A stretch of DNA of 54,343 nt. It comes from Clostridia bacterium (GTDB lineage Bacteria; Bacillota; Clostridia; Oscillospirales; UBA644). Both the position numbers and the translations under genes were made by a program. Each line of letters begins with the position of its first letter. Position 1 is the stretch's first letter. Positions 24,929-33,760 of the stretch are shown piece by piece. The notes under the pieces are model-generated. The model saw only the letters and a program-made list of their open reading frames with translations. It made no database searches and was not told the origin of the DNA. The DNA is taken from positions 1 through 54,343 of the forward strand of contig JAGASR010000013.1 of the NCBI GenBank assembly GCA_017621705.1. The letters run 5' to 3'.

Positions 24929-26694
24929 GGACAAACATCCCCCTTGCATATCTTATTCATGCCGCATCCGGAGCATTTTTCAATACAGTTCGGCGTCGTT
25001 TCGGCATTGTACGCTTTTTCACATTCTCTCTGCATGAATGATTTCGTAACGCCGATATCAACAAAATGCCACGGCAGTTGCTCGTCAAACGAACGCTTTC
25101 TTGCTGTGTAGTCATAGAAATTGATTCCGCATTCCTCTGCGGCTTTCTGCCAGCGAGAAAAATCAAAATGTTCTGTCCATGCGTCAAGTCTGCATCCGAG
25201 CCTCCATGCGGCTTCGATGAGCTGTGCGATCTTTCTGTCGCCTCTTGCAAAAACACCTTCGAGAACGGTCGTGTCGGCATCGTGATATTTGAGATGGACT
25301 TTTTTCGAGGTGATCGATCTCTTCAGAAGATCCTGTCTTCTCTGAATTTCGTCAAGTGTAAGCTGTGCTTCCCACTGGAACGGGGTGTGCGGCTTCGGAA
25401 CGAACGTTGCGCATGAAATCGTAACGCTGATGCCTCTTGAACGGTTTGTCGCGTATTTATAGAAATATTCAACGACCTGCTGTGCTGTCTGCGCAATTCC
25501 GATAATATCTTCGTCTGTTTCAGTCGGAAGACCGATCATGAAATAGAGCTTTACCGCGCTCGCACCGTTTTCAAATGCGATCTTGCAGGATCTTTCGATA
25601 TCTTCGTCCGTGATGTTTTTATTTATAACGTCTCTAAGCCTCTGGGTTCCTGCTTCGGGCGCAAAGGTGAGGCCTGTTTTTCTTATCGAGCTTATTTCGT
25701 CACTGATCTCTTTTGAGAAGTTATCAATTCTCAATGAGGGAAGCGCAAGACTGATCTTTCTCGGAATGCAGTATTCTCTCAGACTTTCCGCAAGCTCGGG
25801 AAGTTTCTGAAAGTCGCTTGTCGAAAGAGAAAGAAGCGAGATTTCATCGTAACCCGTTGATTCGCAAAGTTTTACAGCATCACTTTTCAGTCTTTCAACG
25901 CTCTTCTGTCTGTACGGACGGTATATCATACCTGCCTGACAGAAACGGCATCCGCGGATGCATCCTCGCATTATTTCGAGCGAAATACGATCGTGAACTG
26001 CCTGCGCAAACGGAACGACAAGCTTGTCCGGATAATAAGCGGAGTCAAGATCCTCGATAACCGCTCTCGTTACTTTTTCCTGCTTTTCACCGTGATTCGG
26101 AACGTACATTCCGCGGATATTTTTCGCTTTTTCAAGAAATTCGGCTTTGTTTTTGCCGCATTCTTTGTAGAGATCGAAAAGTTCGTTGAGGTTTTCTTCT
26201 CCCTCGCCGATATCTATAACGTCAAAAAAGTCTGCAACCGGTTCGGGGTTACACATGCACGGACCGCCCGCAATGATGATCGGATCGTTTTCGGTTCTGT
26301 CTTTTGCGTAAATGGGAATCCCAGCAAGATCGAGCATATTGAGAATGCCCGTGTAGGAAAGTTCGTAAACAAGAGTGAATGCGACAAAATCGAATTCACG
26401 AAGGGGATCTTTCGATTCGAGAGCGAAAAGGGAAGTGTTCGTTTTTCTTAAAAGCTCCTCCATATCTGTATTCGGAGCGAAAACACGTTCGCACCAAAGG
26501 TCGTCTCGCTCATTCATCATATGGTAAAGAAGCTTCATTCCGAGGTGGGACATACCTACATCATAAAGGTCGGGAAAACAGTATGCAACCCTCGTGTGGA
26601 TATCTCTCGATTTATGAACTGTGTTGAGCTCAGTTCCGATATACCATGAAGGTTTAGATACCGATGAAAGTATCTTATCTATATTTTCGATCAT
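24925..26694 (-). CDS. TIGR03960 B12-binding-domain radical SAM protein
   Basis: An N-terminal cobalamin-binding-like domain (FPDLYDVGMSHLGMKLLYH near residues 40-58; AGGPCMCNPEP near 142-152) is followed by a radical SAM barrel with the cluster motif CIRGCRFC (Cys245, Cys249 and Cys252, CxxxCxxC) and a C-terminal extension rich in Cys (CIEKCSGCG, ICKGDVC). The family is widespread in Clostridia and always paired with TIGR03936; the substrate is unknown. The start at 26694 fits AAGGA 8 bases upstream; an ATG two codons earlier is too close to it. Promoter at 26736-26764. Confidence 0.9.
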   Translation of the reverse strand: MIENIDKILSSVSKPSWYIGTELNTVHKSRDIHTRVAYCFPDLYDVGMSHLGMKLLYHMMNERDDLWCERVFAPNTDMEELLRKTNTSLFALESKDPLREFDFVAFTLVYELSYTGILNMLDLAGIPIYAKDRTENDPIIIAGGPCMCNPEPVADFFDVIDIGEGEENLNELFDLYKECGKNKAEFLEKAKNIRGMYVPNHGEKQEKVTRAVIEDLDSAYYPDKLVVPFAQAVHDRISLEIMRGCIRGCRFCQAGMIYRPYRQKSVERLKSDAVKLCESTGYDEISLLSLSTSDFQKLPELAESLREYCIPRKISLALPSLRIDNFSKEISDEISSIRKTGLTFAPEAGTQRLRDVINKNITDEDIERSCKIAFENGASAVKLYFMIGLPTETDEDIIGIAQTAQQVVEYFYKYATNRSRGISVTISCATFVPKPHTPFQWEAQLTLDEIQRRQDLLKRSITSKKVHLKYHDADTTVLEGVFARGDRKIAQLIEAAWRLGCRLDAWTEHFDFSRWQKAAEECGINFYDYTARKRSFDEQLPWHFVDIGVTKSFMQRECEKAYNAETTPNCIEKCSGCGMNKICKGDVCP

Positions 26695-26735
26695 TAGCAT
26701 ATTCCTTAAATCATATTAATATTCTTTTACCTTAT

Positions 26736-26764
26736 ATTATATAACAACCCCTTCTTTTTTGCAA
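26736..26764 (-). promoter_or_regulatory. Sigma-A promoter of the TIGR03960-TIGR03936-galU run
   Basis: Minus strand: TTGCAA (26764-26759), 17-bp spacer, TATAAT (26741-26736), about 40 bp before the start at 26694. It lies between the M50 gene stop and TIGR03960. Confidence 0.8.
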
Positions 26765-26780
26765 GACAGTTTACAATAAT

Positions 26781-27350
26781 TTACGATTTAAAAACAATGT
26801 GAATAACAAGATAAGAACCTATCATCAGAAGCGATATATTTCCGTTTTCCGCGGCAGTTACCGTTCCTGCCAACAGCACCGATGCGGCGGTTATTATGCT
26901 TACGGTATCCGTTAATTTTTTCGCTTTTTTATACGGAAAAACAGACAGCATTGTAAACCATAATATTCTCCCTCCGTCAAGCGGCATTACGGGCAGAATA
27001 TTAATCAAAAACAGGGCAAAACTGCAGTATGCAAGCACGTTTGATCCGTAAACAATATTTTCGGGAATAAAATATGTCGCCGTTAAAATAATATTTGCCA
27101 AAGGGCCCGCGGCGGCGCAGATTATTTCTTTTTTGCATGGGAGCGCCACGGCATTTTTCAGCGTTGCGGATATGCCGAACGGCAGAAGCTGAACAGAATC
27201 AAGCTCTGCTCCGAACGCCGTATATGCGCATATATGTGCCGCTTCGTGAAATGCCGCCGCTATGAAAATGCAGAGGATAAAATCCGTGTCTGCGAGTATT
27301 ATAAATATCGCCCAGAATACGAAAAAAAGAAAGTGTATCTTAAATTTCAT
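26781..27350 (-). CDS. M50 site-2 protease, SpoIVFB-like
   Basis: An intramembrane zinc metalloprotease. The HExxH motif is HEAAH at residues 35-39 inside a membrane segment, and the third ligand is Asp125 in PVMPLDGGR. About five hydrophobic segments span the 189 aa. It lies upstream of TIGR03960/TIGR03936 as in many Clostridia, where this M50 gene is annotated SpoIVFB-like. SpoIVFB cleaves pro-sigma-K during sporulation; whether this copy does is inference. The protein lacks the C-terminal CBS domain found in SpoIVFB of Bacillus. No strong ribosome binding site is seen before the ATG. Confidence 0.85.
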   Translation of the reverse strand: MKFKIHFLFFVFWAIFIILADTDFILCIFIAAAFHEAAHICAYTAFGAELDSVQLLPFGISATLKNAVALPCKKEIICAAAGPLANIILTATYFIPENIVYGSNVLAYCSFALFLINILPVMPLDGGRILWFTMLSVFPYKKAKKLTDTVSIITAASVLLAGTVTAAENGNISLLMIGSYLVIHIVFKS

Positions 27351-27512
27351 CGGATATTTTCATAGAGTAAAAAACGAACCTGTTTTCTGTCATAATCATT
27401 AACCTTCCGTTAAGGTTTTTGTTTAACGCTCAACTTCCGTAAATTTGAAGTAATGAATTATATTATTTTTTATTAAAGAATATGAATAAAATATGTTTTT
27501 TTACGTTTTAGC

Positions 27513-27542
27513 TTGACAAACTCGAGAAAAATGTCGTATAAT
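27513..27542 (+). promoter_or_regulatory. Sigma-A promoter of the rodA-like gene
   Basis: TTGACA at 27513-27518, 18-bp spacer, TATAAT at 27537-27542, 45 bp before the ATG at 27588. The 237-bp gap from 27351 otherwise holds only a weak 6-bp hairpin (27401-27417). Confidence 0.85.
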
Positions 27543-27587
27543 CATTCTGTATAGTATTATGAAGTATAAGGAGGATTCTGCTTACTG

Positions 27588-28760
27588 ATGAAAGGCACGC
27601 GATCTGCTTTTTTTGACGGATTTGCAATGTATTTGAAAAGGCTCGATAAAGCCATAATCATTCTTTCCGCTCTTCTCTCCGCTTGCGGTCTGATTGCGAT
27701 CACCTCCGCCGTTCTTGCAGACTCTTCAAAAGCCCGTTGTATCCCCATGCAGCTTATAGGGGTTGCGGGCGGATTTATCATCATGTTTATTGTCGCAAGG
27801 ATAGATTATGAATTTATCAGCGATTTTTATATTCTGATATCGATTCTGTCAAGTGCCCTGCTTTTTTTTACAGCCATTTTTGCGGATAACCAGGGCGGTA
27901 ACTATAACTGGCTGACTCTCGGCTCGATAAACGTCCAGCCTTCGGAATTTACGAAAACGGCTTTTGTTATCAGCATTTCGACGCATATCTCAAGGCTCGG
28001 AGATCGGCTCAATAAACCGTTCAGCCTGCTTTTTGTTGGGTTTCATTTCCTTTTGTATTTTGTTCCCGTACTTTTACAGCATGACCTCGGCTCTGCAATC
28101 ATATATCTTGTTATGTTCGTCCTCATTCTTTATGCCGCAGGTCTTCAGTATCGCTATATAATCATCGCTTTTGCAACGTGTGCCGCCGCTGCGCCCATAA
28201 TCTGGGAGTATCTTCGTGTTGACCAGAAAAAACGTATTATCTACGGTTTTCAACCCGAACTTGATCCTCTCGGTTACGGTTACCAGCCGCTTATCGCAAA
28301 GACCGCTCTCGGCTCGGGAGAAATGGACGGGCTCGGTTTCGGAAACGGTATTCAGACGCAGAATGCGCTTCTTCCCGCAAACCACACAGACTTTGTTTTT
28401 GCTATCATAGGCGAGGAATTCGGTTTTCTCGGCTGTCTTTTTGTCCTCGCACTTATGGTTCTTCTTGTTCTGTTTATTCTTCTTAACATAACTAAGATCA
28501 AGAACCCCTGCGGTCGTCTCATTTGTGTAGGAATCTCCGGCATTCTTATCGCACAGACTCTCATCAATCTCGGTATGGTTCTCGGACTTTCACCCGTTAT
28601 CGGTGTAACTTTGCCGTTTGTTTCATACGGCGGTTCGTCGGTCATGAGTCTTTTCCTTGCAATTGGTATGGTTCAGAGTGTACGTCAGAAAGAACTTACG
28701 GATAAAAGTCTGCGTTTCGGACGGAGAAAAAGAAGAATAACGAACGTCAGTGAACGTTAA
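27588..28760 (+). CDS. SEDS-family peptidoglycan glycosyltransferase (RodA/FtsW)
   Basis: Polymerises lipid II into glycan strands together with a class B penicillin-binding protein. Multiple membrane segments are visible across 390 aa. Family motifs are QPSEFTKTAFV (about residues 113-123), LQHDLGSAIIY, DPLGYGYQ, GSGEMDGLGFGNGIQTQ and HTDFVFAIIGEEFGFLG, which carries the conserved catalytic Asp, and a final VSYGGSSVMSLFLAIGMVQS. The PxxxGYQ and GIQTQ regions look closer to RodA than FtsW; the neighbourhood (M50, TIGR03960) supports RodA, but SpoVE-like use cannot be excluded. AGGAGG lies 13 bases before the ATG. Confidence 0.9.
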   Translation: MKGTRSAFFDGFAMYLKRLDKAIIILSALLSACGLIAITSAVLADSSKARCIPMQLIGVAGGFIIMFIVARIDYEFISDFYILISILSSALLFFTAIFADNQGGNYNWLTLGSINVQPSEFTKTAFVISISTHISRLGDRLNKPFSLLFVGFHFLLYFVPVLLQHDLGSAIIYLVMFVLILYAAGLQYRYIIIAFATCAAAAPIIWEYLRVDQKKRIIYGFQPELDPLGYGYQPLIAKTALGSGEMDGLGFGNGIQTQNALLPANHTDFVFAIIGEEFGFLGCLFVLALMVLLVLFILLNITKIKNPCGRLICVGISGILIAQTLINLGMVLGLSPVIGVTLPFVSYGGSSVMSLFLAIGMVQSVRQKELTDKSLRFGRRKRRITNVSER

Positions 28761-28794
28761 AAAATATAAATATCTAAATATAAAGAGGGGTAGT

Positions 28795-30231
28795 ATGGAA
28801 ATAAAAACATATGATTTTGCCGTTGTAGGCGCAGGTGTTTCCGGCGCATGGACAGCGTATGAACTTTCAAAATACACGGCAAAGACCTGTCTTCTGGAAA
28901 AAGAAAACGATGTCGCTATGGGTGCGACAAAGGCGAACAGCGCTATAATCCACGCAGGTTATGACCCTGTTCCGGGTTCTCTTATGGCAAAGCTCAATGT
29001 CCGCGGTAATGCTCTTGTTCGCGAACTTCACGAAAAGATGGACATTCCTTTCCGTCAGATCGGTTCTTACGTTATCGCGCTCAACGATGAGGGCGAAGAA
29101 AAGATCAAAGAGCTCTACGAAAGAGGTATCAAAAACGGCGTTGAAGGTCTTAAACTCCTTTCCAAAGAAGAAACTCTTGCCGAAGAACCGAATCTTTCCG
29201 ACGATGTCAGAGGTGCTCTTCTTGCACCCACCGCAGGTGTTTGCTCTGCTTTTGAGATGAGCTGTGCGCCCGCCGAGGTTGCGGAAAATAACGGTGTTGA
29301 TCTTATCAGAAATTTTGCCGTTTCCAAAGTTTCGGATGACGGTGACTATAAACTCGTCGAAGCCGCTGACGGCAGAGTCGTCCGTGCTCGCGTTGTTATC
29401 AATGCCGCAGGCGTTCATGCCGATGAAGTCGCAAAGCTTTTCGGCGACGATTCCTTCAAGATTATCCCCCGCAGAGGCGAGTATTCTATTCTCGATAATA
29501 ACTGCGGCGGTCTTGTAAAACATGTAATTTTCCAGCCTCCCGTAAAATTCGGTAAAGGTATTCTTGTTTCCCCGACCGTTGACGGAAATATTCTTGTCGG
29601 TCCCACCGCCGATAATATCGACGATAAAGACGATAAAATTACTACCGGTGCAGGTCAGAAAGTCGCTTTCGATGGCGCACGCAAATCTGTTCCGACCGTA
29701 AGCGAAAGAGACGTTATAACTTCTTTTTCGGGTATCCGTCCCATCGGCGGCAAAGAAGACTTTATTCTCGGTTTTTCCGATGCGGATAAGAGTCTTTTCA
29801 ATGTCTCAGGTATTGAATCTCCCGGTCTTACGGCAGGTCCCGCTGTCGGCGAATATGTCGTTGAACAGCTTATCAAAAACGGCTATGCTCTCGAAAAGAA
29901 AGCTGATTTTGACGGCAACCGCAAAGTCTTCCGCTTCAATGAACTTTCCGACGAAGAAAAGAATGAATATATCAAGAAAAATCCGCTTTACGGACGTATT
30001 ATCTGCCGTTGCGAGACCGTAACGGAAGGCGAGATTGTCGATGCTGTCCGCAGAGGTGCGGGTGCACGCGATATGGACGGCGTAAAACGTCGTGTTAGAG
30101 CAGGTATGGGCAGATGCCAGGGCGGTTTCTGCGGTCCGAAAGTTATGGAAATTATTTCCCGTGAACTCAATATCCCCATGAGCGAAGTCACCAAGTTCGG
30201 CGGCGGCTCCTGGATGGTAGAAAAAGATTAA
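28795..30231 (+). CDS. FAD-dependent glycerol-3-phosphate dehydrogenase-like oxidoreductase (GlpA-like)
   Basis: The start at 28795 is chosen because AGAGGGG precedes it and the protein then begins with the FAD loop FAVVGAGVSGAWTAYELSKY. An earlier in-frame ATG would overlap rodA. The NSAIIHAGYDP motif is that of the DAO/GlpA family. The C-terminal domain (about 395-478) has CRC (of GRIICRCETVT), then MGRCQGGFCG, the four-cysteine BFD-like [2Fe-2S] binding pattern. It likely oxidises glycerol-3-phosphate or a related 2-hydroxyacid and passes electrons onward. The next two genes complete the usual trio. Confidence 0.85.
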   Translation: MEIKTYDFAVVGAGVSGAWTAYELSKYTAKTCLLEKENDVAMGATKANSAIIHAGYDPVPGSLMAKLNVRGNALVRELHEKMDIPFRQIGSYVIALNDEGEEKIKELYERGIKNGVEGLKLLSKEETLAEEPNLSDDVRGALLAPTAGVCSAFEMSCAPAEVAENNGVDLIRNFAVSKVSDDGDYKLVEAADGRVVRARVVINAAGVHADEVAKLFGDDSFKIIPRRGEYSILDNNCGGLVKHVIFQPPVKFGKGILVSPTVDGNILVGPTADNIDDKDDKITTGAGQKVAFDGARKSVPTVSERDVITSFSGIRPIGGKEDFILGFSDADKSLFNVSGIESPGLTAGPAVGEYVVEQLIKNGYALEKKADFDGNRKVFRFNELSDEEKNEYIKKNPLYGRIICRCETVTEGEIVDAVRRGAGARDMDGVKRRVRAGMGRCQGGFCGPKVMEIISRELNIPMSEVTKFGGGSWMVEKD

Positions 30232-30249
30232 CGCGGCAGGTGACAGATT

Positions 30250-31227
30250 ATGACTATGAACGTTGATGTTGCCGTTATCGGCGGCGGTCCCGCAGGTCTT
30301 GCGGCGGCTTTGGAATGCCGTAAAAACGGTATAGAAAATATTCTTATTATCGAACGAGATAAACAGCTCGGCGGTATTCTCAACCAGTGTATCCATCCGG
30401 GCTTCGGTCTTCATGTCTTCGGCGAAGAGCTTACAGGCCCCGAATATGCTCAGAGATATATAAATATGCTTGCCGAAACAGATATAAAAACTCTTACCGA
30501 TACCATGGTTCTCTCCCTCTCCCCCGATAAGGTTATCAGAGCGGTAAACAGCGAACTCGGTATCGTAGAAATAAGCGCAAAAGCAGTTATTCTTTCCATG
30601 GGCTGCCGCGAACGTACAAGAGGTATGCTCCGTATCTCAGGTACCCGTCCTTCCGGTATCTATACCGCAGGAACCGCTCAGCGCCTCGTTAATATCGAGG
30701 GCTATATGCCGGGTAAAAACGTCGTTATTCTCGGTTCGGGCGATATCGGTCTTATCATGGCAAGAAGAATGACCCTTGAAGGCGCAAAAGTAAAAGGCGT
30801 TTACGAAATTATGCCCAAGAGCGGCGGTCTGAGAAGAAATATCGTTCAGTGCCTCGACGATTTCGGTATTCCTCTTCACCTCAGCAAAACCGCAGTCGAG
30901 ATCCACGGTCGAGAACGTGTCGAAGGCATCACCGTTGCATCCGTTGACGAAAATCTCGCTCCAATCGCGGGAACCGAAGAATATATCGAATGCGATACCG
31001 TTCTTCTTTCAGTCGGCCTCATTCCCGAAAACGAAGTATCAAGAAGCGCCGGTATAGAGATTGATCCTAAAACGAGAGGCCCCGTAAACAACGGTAATTT
31101 CTCGACTTCTGTTCCCGGTGTATTTGCCTGCGGCAACGTACTTAAAGTTTACGATCTTGTCGATAACGTAACAAAAGACAGTGTCCTTGCCGGTAAAGCC
31201 GCAGCGGATTATATTAAAAATAATTGA
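30250..31227 (+). CDS. FAD/NAD-dependent oxidoreductase (partner of GlpA-like protein)
   Basis: A two-dinucleotide-domain flavoprotein: the FAD loop DVAVIGGGPAGLAAALECRK is at residues 5-24, and the NAD(P) loop VVILGSGDIGLIMARRM near 158-174. VPGVFACGNVLKVYDLVDNV near the C-terminus is the flavin-binding ATG-type segment. Its 325 aa and position between a GlpA-like gene (18 bp upstream) and a DUF1667 gene (18 bp downstream) match the clostridial trio thought to form an electron-transfer complex from glycerol-3-phosphate to NAD or another acceptor. AGGTGA precedes the start. Confidence 0.87.
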   Translation: MTMNVDVAVIGGGPAGLAAALECRKNGIENILIIERDKQLGGILNQCIHPGFGLHVFGEELTGPEYAQRYINMLAETDIKTLTDTMVLSLSPDKVIRAVNSELGIVEISAKAVILSMGCRERTRGMLRISGTRPSGIYTAGTAQRLVNIEGYMPGKNVVILGSGDIGLIMARRMTLEGAKVKGVYEIMPKSGGLRRNIVQCLDDFGIPLHLSKTAVEIHGRERVEGITVASVDENLAPIAGTEEYIECDTVLLSVGLIPENEVSRSAGIEIDPKTRGPVNNGNFSTSVPGVFACGNVLKVYDLVDNVTKDSVLAGKAAADYIKNN

Positions 31228-31245
31228 TTACGGTAGGTGATATAT

Positions 31246-31614
31246 ATGCAGACAACAAAAGTAACCTGCGTCATCTGTCCCGTCGGATGTGAGATCGAAG
31301 TCGATCATGAGCTTGTCAACGGCGTCGAGACAGTCAAAGAAGTACGTAACAATAAATGCCCCAGAGGCTTGAAATACGCTTCCGCCGAAGTCGTCAATCC
31401 CGAAAGAGTTCTGACTTCGACGGTAAGAATCAACGGCGGCGAGTTTGCACGTATTCCCGTAAAAAGCGAAAAACCCGTACCGAAATCCTCGCTTTTTGAA
31501 TGCATGAAACAGATCAGACAGATCACCGTCACTTCTCCCGTAAAAATGGGAGACGTTATTATCCCGAATGTCGCAGGTACCGGCATCAATATTATCGCAA
31601 CTCATAACGGATAA
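31246..31614 (+). CDS. DUF1667 small iron-sulfur-type protein
   Basis: The start at 31246 is preferred over a GTG three codons earlier because TAGGTGA ends just before it. Family features are CVICPVGC near residues 7-14 and NKCPRG near 37-42, giving four cysteines that could bind a cluster or zinc. Of 122 aa, the C-terminal half has the typical VPVKMGDVIIPNVAGTGI-like pattern (here VTSPVKMGDVIIPN). It is the last gene of the trio and probably bridges electrons between the flavoproteins and a further partner; the role is by association. Confidence 0.85.
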   Translation: MQTTKVTCVICPVGCEIEVDHELVNGVETVKEVRNNKCPRGLKYASAEVVNPERVLTSTVRINGGEFARIPVKSEKPVPKSSLFECMKQIRQITVTSPVKMGDVIIPNVAGTGINIIATHNG

Positions 31615-31662
31615 CTTTATACCTTTACCGTTAAATGTTAAATATTTTTAACAAACGGCCAC

Positions 31663-31691
31663 TTGAAATCCAAGGGGAACTGTGCTATAAT
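31663..31691 (+). promoter_or_regulatory. Promoter of tRNA-Thr
   Basis: TTGAAA at 31663-31668, 17-bp spacer, TATAAT at 31686-31691; the tRNA begins 12 bp later, so the primary transcript has only about five extra 5-prime bases. Confidence 0.85.
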
Positions 31692-31702
31692 ACCAAAGGT
31701 TC

Positions 31703-31775
31703 GCTGGTATGGCTCAGTAGGTAGAGCAGTTCACTCGTAATGAACAGGTCATCGGTTCGAATCCGATTACCAGCT
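31703..31775 (+). tRNA. tRNA-Thr (anticodon CGT)
   Basis: Acceptor stem GCTGGTA (31703-31709) pairs with TACCAGC (31768-31774). The D arm contains GCTCAGTAGGTAGAGC, the anticodon stem GTTCA/TGAAC frames loop CTCGTAA with anticodon CGT at 31736-31738 (reads ACG, threonine), and the T arm has GGTTCGAATCC. The 3-prime CCA is encoded at 31776-31778. All cloverleaf features are intact. Confidence 0.97.
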
Positions 31776-31777
31776 CC

Positions 31778-31812
31778 AAAAGACCCCTTGCTTTTTAAGC
31801 ACGGGGTCTTTT
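31778..31812 (+). terminator. Terminator of the tRNA gene
   Basis: AAAAGACCCC pairs with GGGGTCTTTT, with TGCT/AGCA continuing the stem after one mismatch; a T run follows. It overlaps the last base of CCA. Confidence 0.88.
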
Positions 31813-31866
31813 TGTATATAAAAATAAATTCGAATAAATCATAAACATTAAGGAAGGAGCCTGCAA

Positions 31867-33330
31867 ATGAGAATACTCTATCTCGATCTTGACACACTTC
31901 GTCCCGACCATCTCGGCTGTTACGGTTATCATCGCAACACATCTCCGAATTTGGATTCTATCGCAAAGGATGCAGTCCGTTTTGATAATTATTACTGTTC
32001 GGATGCCCCCTGTCTTCCTTCAAGAAATGCACTTATGACGGGTCGTTTCGGCATTCATACTGGTGTTGTCGGTCACGGCGGCACTGCTGCCGATATGCGA
32101 AGAGAAGGAGCACCGCGCGATTTCTGCGATAACCTCAATGTTTCAAGTCTTCCCGGTTTTCTTCGTCAGCAAGGACTTCGCACCGTTCTTGTAAGCCCGT
32201 TTGCGGAACGTCATTCCTGCTGGCAATTCTATGCAGGTTTCAATGAAATGTATAATACCGGTCGTTGCGGCGGCGAATCCGCAGAACACGTTTCTCCGAC
32301 TGTTCTTGATTGGCTTGAGCGCAATGCGGAAAAAGATGACTGGTATCTTCACGTCAATTTCTGGGATGCGCATACTCCTTACAGAGCTCCCTTGTCTTTC
32401 GGCGAACCTTTTGCGGACGATCCTCTTCCCGATTGGATAACCGACGAAGTTTTAGCCGAACATGTTCAGCACGTCGGCCCTCATTCCGCGCGTGAGATCG
32501 GTATGTATAACAGCAACGAAAATCCGAATTTCCCGCGTCATCCGGGAGAAGTAATCGATAGGGCAGGGCTTCGCCGTATGTTCGACGGTTATGATACGGG
32601 TATCCTCTATATGGACACCCATATCGGATATATCCTTGATGCACTCAAAAAAGCAGGAGTTTATGACGATATGGCGATCATCGTCAGTGCCGACCATGCA
32701 GAGAATATCGGTGAACTCGGCCTTTACGGTGAACACGCTACCGCAGATTACGTCAACTGCCGTATTCCCATGCTCATCAAATGGCCCGGCGGAAAAGTCG
32801 GAACAGATGACGGACTTCACTATAATCTCGATCTTCTTCCCACTCTTGCAGAGCTTTTTAATGCGAATAAAAATCCGCTTTGGGACGGTTCTTCGTATGC
32901 TTCATGTGTCGTTGAAAACACCGAAGCGGAATCCGAAAAACGCGATTATCTCGTTCTTTCGCAGTGCGCTCATCTCTGTCAGAGAGGTGTTCGTTTCGGA
33001 GATTATATATATCTTCGGACTTATCATGACGGTTATCATCTCTACCCCAAAGAAATGCTTTTCAACATAAAAGACGATCCTCATGAGCAGCACGATCTTG
33101 CAAAGCAAGAACGTACAATCTGCGAAAAAGCGGTTTATTATCTCAACGATTGGCATGACGATATGATGCAGACCATGCAGGACGATATCGACCCGCTATG
33201 GACTGTCATCCGAGAAGGCGGTCCGTATCATACAAAAGGTCATCTCGAACAGTACTGCAAACGTCTCGAACAGACGGGCAGGGCAGAGGGTGCCGCAGAG
33301 TTGAGAAGACGCCACCCCAACGAAAAATAA
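31867..33330 (+). CDS. Cys-type sulfatase (S1 family)
   Basis: Hydrolyses sulfate esters of carbohydrates or other compounds. The N-terminal metal ligands are in YLDLDTLRPDHLGCYG (Asp7, Asp9), the formylglycine signature is CLPSR (Cys49-Arg53) followed by MTGR, and IIVSADHAENIGELGLYGEH holds further metal ligands. The Cys form implies activation by an anaerobic sulfatase-maturing enzyme, which is not encoded in the window. No signal peptide, so it should act in the cytoplasm on an imported sulfated molecule. GAAGGAG precedes the ATG. A small gene of unknown function follows 20 bp later. Confidence 0.9.
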   Translation: MRILYLDLDTLRPDHLGCYGYHRNTSPNLDSIAKDAVRFDNYYCSDAPCLPSRNALMTGRFGIHTGVVGHGGTAADMRREGAPRDFCDNLNVSSLPGFLRQQGLRTVLVSPFAERHSCWQFYAGFNEMYNTGRCGGESAEHVSPTVLDWLERNAEKDDWYLHVNFWDAHTPYRAPLSFGEPFADDPLPDWITDEVLAEHVQHVGPHSAREIGMYNSNENPNFPRHPGEVIDRAGLRRMFDGYDTGILYMDTHIGYILDALKKAGVYDDMAIIVSADHAENIGELGLYGEHATADYVNCRIPMLIKWPGGKVGTDDGLHYNLDLLPTLAELFNANKNPLWDGSSYASCVVENTEAESEKRDYLVLSQCAHLCQRGVRFGDYIYLRTYHDGYHLYPKEMLFNIKDDPHEQHDLAKQERTICEKAVYYLNDWHDDMMQTMQDDIDPLWTVIREGGPYHTKGHLEQYCKRLEQTGRAEGAAELRRRHPNEK

Positions 33331-33350
33331 TTCAGACAGGAAAGGTTATT

Positions 33351-33671
33351 ATGGAAAAAATATATTACGACAGCTATGAACAGCGCATCCGCACTACCGT
33401 TTGGGCGGAAAAAAATCTCGAAGGCAATGCCGAGATACACAAATATGTCAGAGGTGTTTATATCGACGATATTTTCGGTATGGACGAAGATGAGACAAAA
33501 CTCATTATTTCCGCCGAATCTTTCCCGTCTTTATTCGCTTGCGCAGGGGTATCTTCCCTCAAGGATCTTTTTGAATTCTGGAGCAAGGAAAACAGCGTAA
33601 GATCCGGTTATGAACAGATAAAAGCGTGGATCGATAAAACAGGCATCAAATACGAAGAAGAAACCATCTGA
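33351..33671 (+). CDS. Hypothetical protein (106 aa)
   Basis: The ATG at 33351 is chosen because AGGAAAGG precedes it; the longer in-frame extension would overlap the sulfatase gene. It is a small soluble acidic protein with no Cys motif, membrane span or known domain. Features are EKIYYDSYEQRI at the start, a central acidic patch DDIFGMDEDE and a C-terminal Lys/Glu-rich end. It lies 20 bp after the sulfatase, so it may be cotranscribed with it. No function is assigned. Confidence 0.6.
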   Translation: MEKIYYDSYEQRIRTTVWAEKNLEGNAEIHKYVRGVYIDDIFGMDEDETKLIISAESFPSLFACAGVSSLKDLFEFWSKENSVRSGYEQIKAWIDKTGIKYEEETI

Positions 33672-33731
33672 TTTTATTGTTTTTTTTTTATATAAAATAT
33701 TACATATTTAAAATAGTTCAAATCTTTTTTG

Positions 33732-33760
33732 TTGACTTTTAGATATAGTCGTGGTAAAAT
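33732..33760 (+). promoter_or_regulatory. Sigma-A promoter of the coaW-to-dehydrogenase operon
   Basis: TTGACT at 33732-33737, 17-bp spacer, TAAAAT at 33755-33760, about 90 bp before the ATG at 33851. The palindrome at 33761-33785 begins right after the -10, in the expected start-site region. Confidence 0.8.

Noticed and set aside
31703..31812. tRNA-Thr as an integration site for a mobile element
   Set aside because: No integrase, no direct repeat of the tRNA 3-prime end was seen downstream, and the following genes are ordinary in composition.
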